Shown here in pieces: positions 1-5,348 of a DNA stretch of 9,128 nucleotides. The first letter of the stretch is position 1, and the number at the start of each line of letters is the position of its first letter. Under the pieces are notes generated by a model. That model did no database searches. It was not told the origin of the DNA and saw nothing but the letters and a program-made list of their open reading frames with translations. Source of the stretch: an uncultured Oscillospiraceae bacterium (lineage in GTDB: Bacteria; Bacillota; Clostridia; Oscillospirales; Oscillospiraceae); contig CAKTVN010000054.1 in assembly GCA_934623545.1 (NCBI GenBank), positions 1-9,128 of the forward strand. The letters run 5' to 3'. The translations under genes and the position numbers were made by a program.

Positions 1-91
1 GATTACGGACGGTGTAACGGAAATACGCACAACGGAACGAATTGTTTTTCCGCGCGTCAGCGCTATAGAACGCGTCCCGCGCCCTTTTCTT

Positions 92-125
92 CCATATCTT
101 TTCCCGCAAGAGGGAAAAGATATGG
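92..125. repeat. Perfect 14-bp inverted repeat
   Basis: The arms are CCATATCTTTTCCC (92-105) and GGGAAAAGATATGG (112-125), a perfect match around the six-base loop GCAAGA. It is A/T-rich compared with the hairpins that follow. No T-run follows either arm, so it is not a typical intrinsic terminator. It could be a processing site, the end of an upstream element, or a protein-binding palindrome. Confidence 0.75.
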
Positions 126-186
126 TCGCCGAAGGCACAGTTGCAGCGTCGCTGTAAAAAACAGCACTTCCGGTGAATCCGGAAAG

Positions 187-302
187 GAGGTCCGCGCCTC
201 CGGCGCGGCTTGCGTCCTTCGGGCGCAAAAAGAGCGTCACCCCTTCGGGGTGACAAAGCCGCGTCCTTCGGGCGCGGTTGAGGTCCGCGCCTCCGGCGCG
301 GC
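187..302. repeat. Array of five GC-rich hairpins with TTC/TCC loops
   Basis: Five hairpins follow each other almost without spacers. They are 192-208 (CCGCGCC/GGCGCGG, loop TCC), 210-228 (8 pairs with one T-G wobble, loop TTC), 236-254 (GTCACCCC/GGGGTGAC, loop TTC), 259-277 (CCGCGTCC/GGGCGCGG, one wobble, loop TTC) and 285-301 (same as the first). The first and last sit in an exact 23-base direct repeat (187-209 and 280-302). Read as plus-strand RNA, three contain the very stable C(UUCG)G loop. Read on the minus strand, all show C-GAA-G or C-GGA-G triloops. The function is unknown. Confidence 0.8.
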
Positions 303-320
303 ATTGCCTCCCTCAGACGC

Positions 321-344
321 AAAAAAGTCCCCCTTTCGGGGGAC
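321..344 (-). terminator. Intrinsic terminator of the O-acetylation operon
   Basis: On the minus strand a perfect 7-bp GC stem (GTCCCCC/GGGGGAC, loop GAAA, 327-344) is followed directly by six T (321-326). It lies about 60 bases beyond the stop codon of the DHHW gene, after two other hairpins. It is the first hairpin in the reading direction with a proper U-tract, so it is the likely end of the four-gene transcript. Confidence 0.75.
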
Positions 345-348
345 AAAA

Positions 349-370
349 TCATGCCGCTTCTGCGGCATGA
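349..370. repeat. 9-bp hairpin in operon 3' region
   Basis: TCATGCCGC (349-357) pairs perfectly with GCGGCATGA (362-370) around the loop TTCT. It has no T-run of its own. It is the middle one of three consecutive hairpins behind the DHHW gene and may add 3'-end stability. Confidence 0.7.
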
Positions 371-403
371 AATGTCCCGCGCCTATGGCGCGGGACATTT
401 TTT
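370..403 (+). terminator. Strong hairpin with T-run on the plus strand
   Basis: AAATGTCCCGCGCC (370-383) pairs over 14 bp with GGCGCGGGACATTT (387-400), loop TAT. On the plus strand a run of six T (398-403) follows, which makes a good terminator for plus-strand transcription entering from the left. On the minus strand it starts right behind the TGA of the DHHW gene but has only three T after it, so for the operon it is more likely a 3'-end stabiliser. The core CCGCGCC-NNN-GGCGCGG recurs at 192-208, 285-301 and 8879-8895. Confidence 0.65.
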
Positions 404-1614
404 CAATCGGGAGTACGGAGCCCCGTATTCAGCGTATCCGCAAGCGCGGTATCTGCGGAAAAGGTGCTGAGATTGTACAAAAACAGCACGTCGGTGACGG
501 AGCGCTGGGTGATCAGCTGCGCGGCGTCGTCGTAATAATAGCGCGGGTCGACCATCACGATCTGTTCAAAGTAGGGGATGAGGAACTGAACGAAGCAGTT
601 TGCATAGGAATCCTTGAACAAAAGCAGGGTGCGCCCGTTGTTGGCGGTGGTGCGAATGGTCACAAGGGGATGGTTGCCGCCGAAAAAGACAGTATACTGG
701 TCCTTGGTATCGAGCGCTTCGGAGACGAACATTGAGCCTGCCTTTTCCTGCGTGGAATCGTAGACGACGTAGTAGCTGACGTCGGTGCCGAGCGGCTCAT
801 AGGCGGTGATGGAGTCAGTGACGTTATGTTTGCCGCTCTTGGAAGAGAGCGTGCCCTCAAAGCTGTTGGAGAGAATGTGGATGTTGTAATCCGTGATGGG
901 TGTGTCGATGCTGAGGGCGGAGGTCGCAATGGAGTCAAAGGCGTAATATGCGCCGAGGCTGGTCCAGTGATGGTCCGTGCGGTAATAGACGCCGTCACGC
1001 GCGTGGTTTTTGAGCGGCTGCGTGACGTCGGCAAAGGTCATGTAGGGCGAGAGCGTCTGCTCAATGGTGAACAGATCCTCCTGCTGGCTGTGCGCGGGCG
1101 CGTTTTTCGGGAGATAGTCGCGAAGGATGTAGGAGGCGTTCGGGACGATCATGGCGCTGACGTTCAGTTCGGGATAGCGGACGGCAAAGTTATTCATGGC
1201 GTTGAGCGTTTTGCCGAGAACGGCGGGATCCGGCGCGGTCGGGATCTCGATGAGATAGTTGTCATCGCAGAGGTAGACGCCGTTGGATTCCTTCTTCCCG
1301 AGGAGCGTATCGAAGCGCAGCTTCGCGGCGACCCAGCGGTCGCGGGAGAAAAACTGATCGGAAAAGGCAGACTCAAGGCGCTGCATATAGCTTCCGTCCA
1401 GGAGGGCGCTGAGCGCCGGCTTTTCATAATTTTGCAGCTTGCGGTTTTCAGTTTCGGAAAAATCCGTTTTGGAATGCAGGATGTTGATCAGACCGAAGAC
1501 GAGGATCACCAGCGCGAGCAGCGCCGCGAGCGCGACGCCATGCAGCTGGCGGTTGCGGCGGAGCAGAAGCTGCTGCCGCTCGGGGTCGATCGGGCGCTTT
1601 TTGGGTGCGTCCAT
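403..1614 (-). CDS. DHHW-family (AlgJ/AlgX-like) surface O-acetyltransferase
   Basis: This 403-residue protein has a short positively charged cytoplasmic start, one membrane segment (about residues 25-44) and an extracellular SGNH-like domain. Visible signatures are the family entry motif around SETENRKL (53-60), TDHHW (213-217), which gives the catalytic Asp214 and His216, and FKDSY (333-337) with Ser336 as the likely nucleophile. This is the AlgJ/AlgX arrangement: the protein takes acetyl groups delivered by an MBOAT partner and puts them on an extracellular glycan. It starts 13 bases after the MBOAT stop. Its Shine-Dalgarno GAGGTGA overlaps the end of the MBOAT gene, so the two are surely co-transcribed. 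The acceptor (peptidoglycan, teichoic acid or exopolysaccharide) cannot be read from the sequence. Confidence 0.9.
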   Translation of the reverse strand: MDAPKKRPIDPERQQLLLRRNRQLHGVALAALLALVILVFGLINILHSKTDFSETENRKLQNYEKPALSALLDGSYMQRLESAFSDQFFSRDRWVAAKLRFDTLLGKKESNGVYLCDDNYLIEIPTAPDPAVLGKTLNAMNNFAVRYPELNVSAMIVPNASYILRDYLPKNAPAHSQQEDLFTIEQTLSPYMTFADVTQPLKNHARDGVYYRTDHHWTSLGAYYAFDSIATSALSIDTPITDYNIHILSNSFEGTLSSKSGKHNVTDSITAYEPLGTDVSYYVVYDSTQEKAGSMFVSEALDTKDQYTVFFGGNHPLVTIRTTANNGRTLLLFKDSYANCFVQFLIPYFEQIVMVDPRYYYDDAAQLITQRSVTDVLFLYNLSTFSADTALADTLNTGLRTPD

Positions 1615-1627
1615 GAAGTCACCTCAC

Positions 1628-3037
1628 TCAGAACTGTGCGTACAGGAAGGATTGATAGGTCGCGTTCATCATATAGGGAACGCAGAGCAGGAATACGCCG
1701 AGGAGCAGCGCCGCAGAAAAAATGAGGCGCAGGTCGCGGCGCTGGAAGATTGCGGCGGTGTAGAGCTTTTCGATCAGCGGCGTGGAGCCGAGGACGCCGG
1801 CGGCAAGGAGCATCCAGTTGGAGGAGAAATAATATTTCGCGGTCGAGTCCCAGAAGACGCGGCTGCCCGCGCCGAACATCCGCCCGAGGAAGGAGGATGC
1901 TGAGGCAAGATCGGGTGAGAAGAAAAACACCCAGCCGATGAGCACGCAGAAGAGCGTCAGGATATGGCGGATGGGGGAGGGCACCTTTTCAAGGACGTCT
2001 TTCAGGGCATATTTTTCGAGCAGCAGCAGAAGCCCGTGATAGAGCCCCCAGACGACAAACGGAAGCGATGCGCCGTGCCAGAGACCGGTGAGCAGCCAGA
2101 CGACCAAGAGATTCCGGATGCACTTCGCGGTGCTCACGCGGCTGCCGCCGAGGGGGATGTAGACGTAATCGCGGAACCAGCGCCCGAGGGAGATATGCCA
2201 GCGGCGCCAGAACTCCGTCAGAGAGGCGGAAATATAAGGATAGTCGAAGTTTTTGTCAAAGTCGAAGCCGAAGAGCTTTGCCATGCCGATCGCCATGTCG
2301 GAATAGCCGCTGAAGTCGAAATAGAGCTGAAGCGCGTAGCACAGCGCGCCGAGCCATGCGCTGCCGCCGGAGAGAGCGGTCGCATCGAGGGCGGTGATCG
2401 CCCCGAAGGTCTGGGCGAAATTGTCCGCGAGGAGGACCTTCTTCGCAAGACCGACGACCAGAAGCGGCACGCCGTCCGCGACCTTGTCGACGGTCACAGG
2501 GTGGCTTTGAAGCTGCGGCGCCATCTGCGCGTAGGGCACGATGGGTCCCGAGATCATCTTCGGGAAGAAGCTGACATAGAGACAGAAATCCAGCGGATCC
2601 TTCTGCGCGGGGGCGCGCCTGTGGTACACGTCCGAGAGGCAGGAGATATTCTGGAAGGTGAAAAACGAGATGCCGAGCGGAAGCGCGGGCGTCGGGATGT
2701 GGATCTCAACCGGAAGGACGAGATTCAACCCTTCTGAGAGGAAGCCGGAATACTTGTAAAAGCCGAGGAGGAGCAGATTGAACACAATGCCTGCGGCGAG
2801 AACGCCCTTTGCGCCGCCGAGACCATTTTCCACGCGGCTGCCGATGTCGCGGCTGATGCAGTAGTTGAAGACGGTCACGCAGAGCAGCAGAAGCAGCGCG
2901 ATGGGGGAGCCCCAGGCGTAGAAAACAAAGCTGATCAGCACCAGCAGCGCGTTCTTGCAGACGCGCGGGCAGATCAGATAGAGGATCAGACTGACGGGCA
3001 GGAACGCAAAGACAAAAAAGAGCGTGCTGAAATTCAC
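1628..3037 (-). CDS. MBOAT-family O-acyltransferase (AlgI/DltB/PatA-like)
   Basis: This is a polytopic membrane protein of 469 residues, close to the usual AlgI-type length. It is thought to pass an acetyl group from a cytoplasmic donor through the membrane to an extracellular transferase. Diagnostic stretches are YFDFSGYSDMAIG (239-251), FWRRWHISLGRWFRDYVYIP (276-295) and WHGAS (320-324). His321 matches the invariant catalytic histidine of MBOAT proteins, and His281 is a second conserved one. The C-terminal end (YAQF) resembles the usual family ending. The start codon is GTG, well placed seven bases behind AGGAGG, and no nearby ATG fits better. The gene lies 70 bases behind the DUF4358 gene. 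Membership in MBOAT is certain; substrate and acceptor are inferred from the family. Confidence 0.95.
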   Translation of the reverse strand: MNFSTLFFVFAFLPVSLILYLICPRVCKNALLVLISFVFYAWGSPIALLLLLCVTVFNYCISRDIGSRVENGLGGAKGVLAAGIVFNLLLLGFYKYSGFLSEGLNLVLPVEIHIPTPALPLGISFFTFQNISCLSDVYHRRAPAQKDPLDFCLYVSFFPKMISGPIVPYAQMAPQLQSHPVTVDKVADGVPLLVVGLAKKVLLADNFAQTFGAITALDATALSGGSAWLGALCYALQLYFDFSGYSDMAIGMAKLFGFDFDKNFDYPYISASLTEFWRRWHISLGRWFRDYVYIPLGGSRVSTAKCIRNLLVVWLLTGLWHGASLPFVVWGLYHGLLLLLEKYALKDVLEKVPSPIRHILTLFCVLIGWVFFFSPDLASASSFLGRMFGAGSRVFWDSTAKYYFSSNWMLLAAGVLGSTPLIEKLYTAAIFQRRDLRLIFSAALLLGVFLLCVPYMMNATYQSFLYAQF

Positions 3038-3107
3038 AGCGGTTCCTCCTTGGTAGGGTGTTGAACGGACGGCGAAGCGCGACGGCAGAATTGTGCGCTG
3101 ATGCCTT

Positions 3108-4097
3108 TTAGAGCGCTTTTAAGAACGCTTGCCGCGCGGCGGCGGCGTTTTCGTGGACGACGAAGAGAATGTAATTGCCCTGGATCTCCGTGACGGAGCG
3201 CGAGAGCAGGTCATACTGCTCGACGCCGTAGCCCTCAAAGCTCTTCAACTGCGTCTGCCTGCGCGCCTCGATGGCGTCGGCGACGGTCTTCTGCTGCGAC
3301 AGGTCCGAGAGCTTGACGAGCAGCAGCTCGCGCGCGCCCATGTTGGTCGAGGGGTAATAGAGCATACAGCCGTCGAGCTCGGAGGGGGCAAAGCCGTAGA
3401 GACGGCGCACCATCTGCGCGTCGGCGGGCTGCATTTCCTCGAAGTCGAGGCTCGAAAGGACGGCTTTGCTGACGTCGTCAAAGCGAGCGCTGCTCAGCTT
3501 GTCCTGAATAGTCTGTGTGTAGAGAAAGAGAACGGTTGCGAGCACGGCGGCGAATGCCACGATGCGCAGCACAATGCTCCCGGCGGAGGTGCGGCGCCTG
3601 ATCTGCGGGCGCGCGGCGTTTTCGGACGCGGGTGCGGAATCGGCAGTGCGCTTCGGGGCTGCGGCTTGCTGCGGCGCGTCCCTGCGGGGCGCAGACGCTT
3701 CTGGCGATGCTGGAGACGGAGCTTGCGCGCCGGGGACGGGGGAATCCGTCAGAAATTCGGAAAAATCAATGCCGTCGATCATGAGCGAGACCGGCTGCTG
3801 CGCGGCGGAGGACGGCTGCTTGGCACGCGCGTCCGCCGGGCGAGCCGTTAAAGGCTGAGGTGCGGCGGGATCGTCCTGCGGCGCGGAAAAATCTTCTGCA
3901 AAAAAATGCGGTTCGGCGGGGGAAGCCGTCTGCGGCGCTTCAGATGGCGCTGGCTCTGATGCGCCGGAGCCGAACTCGGCGAGAATTTCGCGCAGCGCCT
4001 GCTCTTTATATGCCTCGTCGCCGGAGAAGGCAGAGAGGTCAGCCGGGCTGGAAGACGACGGCGCCTCCGTCTCCGGCGGTTTCTTCGTTAAAGTCAT
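3108..4097 (-). CDS. DUF4358 membrane protein with long disordered cytoplasmic tail
   Basis: I chose the ATG at 4097 (329 residues) because its SD-like GAGG lies nine bases upstream; the in-frame ATG at 4103 sits only three bases behind it. Residues 1-150 are rich in Ala, Pro and Ser and look disordered. Two hydrophobic islands stand out: YKEQALREILAEFG (about 30-43) and SLMIDGIDFSEFL (about 104-116). Then come a basic patch (IRRR), one membrane segment (about 164-183) and an outside domain of about 145 residues. That domain has DUF4358 traits: DGCMLYYPS, GARELLLVKL, a helix with RRQTQ..SFEGYG, and GNYILFVV. The function of DUF4358 is not known. In this operon it may scaffold the acetylation machinery. 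Most DUF4358 proteins are shorter, so the long tail is unusual. The gene overlaps the upstream SGNH gene by 59 bases. Confidence 0.8.
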   Translation of the reverse strand: MTLTKKPPETEAPSSSSPADLSAFSGDEAYKEQALREILAEFGSGASEPAPSEAPQTASPAEPHFFAEDFSAPQDDPAAPQPLTARPADARAKQPSSAAQQPVSLMIDGIDFSEFLTDSPVPGAQAPSPASPEASAPRRDAPQQAAAPKRTADSAPASENAARPQIRRRTSAGSIVLRIVAFAAVLATVLFLYTQTIQDKLSSARFDDVSKAVLSSLDFEEMQPADAQMVRRLYGFAPSELDGCMLYYPSTNMGARELLLVKLSDLSQQKTVADAIEARRQTQLKSFEGYGVEQYDLLSRSVTEIQGNYILFVVHENAAAARQAFLKAL

Positions 4098-4893
4098 CTG
4101 CATATACCTCAGAAATCATTTCTACCGCCCAAAGCGGGTAAAATTCACGCATCATATGGATGCCGTCCGCCTGATACAGGTTCTGGCTGTCGGCGCAGAG
4201 CTGGGTGATGTCAATATAGGGAACGCCGTTTTCCGCGCAGTAGGCTTTCACCGCGGCGTTATAGTCGGGGATGGCGCGCCAGGCGGGTCCGCGGTCAAAG
4301 GCGGGATCGATGGCGGGGATGATGGAGGAGATGTACACCGCCGCATCGGGAAGCTCCTTTGCGAGCAGCGCAAGCGTCTCATCCATTTTGTTGACATAGT
4401 CCTCCGGCGTGGACCAGAAGCCGATGCCGACGTCGTTGATGCCATAGGAGAGGAAGATCATGGAGGGATTGAGCTCCTTGAGCTCGGGCAGATGCTCCTC
4501 TACCTTGTTGATCGTCGCGCCGGAGTCTGCCAGCACGCGCTCGGACGGGAGGAAGCCGTAGTAGGAGAAGCCCATCGTGCGCGAGTCGCCGAGGATGGCG
4601 TAATCGTCGAACAGGGACCAGACGGAGATCGTGCCGCTGTGCAGCTCGTTGAGCCATTCGTCACGCTTCGCGTCGAGCACTGCCTGACGGATCGCCTTGA
4701 GCTGCGCCTCAACGTCGGCGGGGGAATGCGCCTCCTGCTCGTGGAGCCAGGAGACACCGGCTGCTACCTGGGAATCGGTCGCTTTCGGCGAAATTTCCTT
4801 ATCGGGAAGCACGAAAACCCACAAAATGAGCAGTAAAAAAAAGACCAGAGGCAAAAGCATCACTGCCTTGCGTCCCCAAGTCTGCGACTTCAT
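4039..4893 (-). CDS. Membrane-anchored SGNH/GDSL-family hydrolase or acetyltransferase
   Basis: The start is the ATG at 4893 (284 residues), eight bases behind GGAGG. A GTG at 4908 is in frame but overlaps that SD. One membrane anchor (about 9-29) is followed by a short helical linker and an SGNH domain. Block I is ILGDSR with nucleophile Ser104, block II has the glycine in ADSG (125), block III is YGIND with Asn153, and block V is DGIH with Asp243 and His246. All catalytic residues are present. Proteins of this kind remove or transfer acyl groups on extracellular glycans. It is the first gene of the operon with MBOAT and DHHW partners, so a role in cell-surface O-acetylation is likely. Whether it is an esterase, a second transferase or a lipase-like enzyme is open. 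Confidence 0.85.
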   Translation of the reverse strand: MKSQTWGRKAVMLLPLVFFLLLILWVFVLPDKEISPKATDSQVAAGVSWLHEQEAHSPADVEAQLKAIRQAVLDAKRDEWLNELHSGTISVWSLFDDYAILGDSRTMGFSYYGFLPSERVLADSGATINKVEEHLPELKELNPSMIFLSYGINDVGIGFWSTPEDYVNKMDETLALLAKELPDAAVYISSIIPAIDPAFDRGPAWRAIPDYNAAVKAYCAENGVPYIDITQLCADSQNLYQADGIHMMREFYPLWAVEMISEVYADDFNEETAGDGGAVVFQPG

Positions 4894-4930
4894 CGGCATA
4901 TCCTCCACAGAGTTTCATTGATCGGGATTT

Positions 4931-4959
4931 ATTATATTATACGTAAGTGCGTTTGTCTA
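4931..4959 (-). promoter_or_regulatory. Sigma-A-type promoter of the O-acetylation operon
   Basis: On the minus strand the -35 box TAGACA (4954-4959, five of six consensus bases) and the -10 box TATAAT (4931-4936, perfect) are 17 bases apart. Transcription would start near 4924, about 30 bases before the SGNH start codon. A second TATAAT overlaps it upstream at 4936-4941, but its spacing to a -35 box is poor. Confidence 0.75.
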
Positions 4960-5030
4960 CAGAAATTGACATAATGTGTGCTGATTTTTTTCTTATGGAT
5001 TTGTGCGAATTGCCTGTATCCGGAAATTCT

Positions 5031-5163
5031 GTGCTTGTCAAAAAGTTTTTTGACAAGCACTCAAACGGAAAACGCTTCGCTGGTTTCCCGTTTGAAAAGG
5101 CTGCGCGATGCGGCGCGCATAAATCGTGCGTCTGCGACGCACGATTTCCACACTCGCATCGCG
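5031..5163 (+). repeat. Structured dispersed repeat, copy A
   Basis: This is the first of two copies; the second is at 9034-9128. Stem 1 pairs 5031-5044 with 5047-5060 (GTGCTTGTCAAAAA). Stem 2 pairs 5061-5073 with 5083-5095, 12 of 13 pairs, with GCTTCGC in its loop. Then comes a stretch shared with copy B (AAAAGGCTGCG, one variable base, then ATGCGGCGCGCATAA) that can form TGCGCG/CGCGCA. Only in copy A can the sequence beyond the end of copy B be seen: a perfect 12-bp hairpin (5121-5132/5136-5147), and a 9-bp pairing of CGCGATGCG (5104-5112) with CGCATCGCG (5155-5163) that encloses it and competes with TGCGCG/CGCGCA. The strand of action is unknown; plus is given only because both copies share that orientation. 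Confidence 0.75.
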
Positions 5164-5195
5164 TAAAGTGTTTTGCGCGACACCGCAGCGTTCAG

Positions 5196-5219
5196 AAAAA
5201 GTGCCAGTGGCACTTTTTT
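5196..5219. terminator. Terminator-like hairpin, works in both directions
   Basis: AAAAAGTGCC (5196-5205) pairs perfectly with GGCACTTTTT (5209-5218) around the loop AGT. Each strand gives a stem followed by a run of five or six T, so the element could stop transcription from either side. It lies behind copy A of the structured repeat and may end a short RNA starting upstream, but no clear plus-strand promoter was found. Confidence 0.55.
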
Positions 5220-5302
5220 AGCGTAGGCTGAAGCGGCTATGCCGCGAAGGGGAACCGATTGGGACGCAGCACCTGCGGGTGCGAACGCTACGAGTTTTTT
5301 TT
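5219..5302 (+). other. Closed multi-hairpin segment ending in eight T
   Basis: TAGCGT (5219-5224) can pair with ACGCTA (5285-5290), enclosing the small hairpins 5233-5245 (GCGGC/GCCGC, loop TAT) and 5269-5282 (GCACC/GGTGC, loop TGCG). Four bases later follows a run of eight T (5295-5302). The shape would fit the 3' end of a plus-strand structured RNA. This is a fold I drew by eye and may be chance in GC-rich sequence. Confidence 0.35.
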
Positions 5303-5309
5303 ACAGGTG

Positions 5310-5339
5310 AAAACTCCCGCAGAGAAGACTCTGCGGGAG
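5310..5339 (-). terminator. Intrinsic terminator of argS
   Basis: A perfect 11-bp stem, CTCCCGCAGAG/CTCTGCGGGAG (5314-5324 and 5329-5339) with a four-base loop, begins nine bases behind the argS stop codon. On the minus strand it is followed by four T. The T-run is short, but position and stem strength make it the natural end of the argS transcript. Confidence 0.75.
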
Positions 5340-5348
5340 CTAACGCAT

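Larger units (their letters stand above)
1..402. other. Non-coding, hairpin-rich intergenic region
   Basis: I see no credible gene here. Bases 1-91 show nothing recognisable. From 92 to 400 the sequence is almost continuous short inverted repeats: 92-125, 151-165, 168-184, 192-208, 210-228, 236-254, 259-277, 285-301, 327-344, 349-370 and 370-400. Most have three- or four-base loops. The last three lie directly behind the stop codon of the leftmost gene of the O-acetylation operon and form its 3' end. The open frame that crosses 250-735 on the plus strand runs through these hairpins and then antisense to the DHHW gene, so I do not count it as a gene. Confidence 0.8.
4960..5348. other. Non-coding gap with structured repeat and argS terminator
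   Basis: There is no credible gene between the operon promoter and argS. Bases 4960-5030 hold no clear element beyond a lone TTGACA (4966-4971) without a matching -10 box. Bases 5031-5302 carry a chain of hairpins (see the repeat entry), and 5310-5339 is the argS terminator. A 94-codon open frame at 4947-5231 on the plus strand runs straight through the hairpins and has no convincing RBS. Confidence 0.75.

Noticed and set aside
187..400. Possible CRISPR array
   Set aside because: The repeats are adjacent hairpins with differing arms. There are no unique spacers of constant length and no cas genes in the window.
250..735. 161-codon open frame on the plus strand
   Set aside because: It starts inside the hairpin array, crosses a strong terminator and continues antisense to the DHHW gene.
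826..2737. Long plus-strand open frames at 826-1725 and 1964-2737
   Set aside because: They are antisense to the DHHW and MBOAT genes, whose catalytic motifs are unmistakable. The antisense products are rich in Arg, Gly and Glu and look random.
4039..4103. Frameshift joining the SGNH and DUF4358 genes into one protein
   Set aside because: Each has its own RBS, start and membrane segment, and each domain is complete, so two overlapping genes explain the data better.
4966..4999. Plus-strand promoter TTGACA before the structured repeat
   Set aside because: No -10 box exists at 16-18 bases. The nearest candidate, TATGGA, is 22 bases away.
4947..5231. 94-codon Cys- and Lys-rich frame on the plus strand
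   Set aside because: It reads straight through the stems and loops of the structured repeat and a terminator. Copy B does not support coding: the loops differ in length, which would shift the frame.
5219..5302. tRNA-like cloverleaf
   Set aside because: There is an outer stem with small hairpins, but no T-loop consensus, no proper anticodon arm and no 7-bp acceptor stem.
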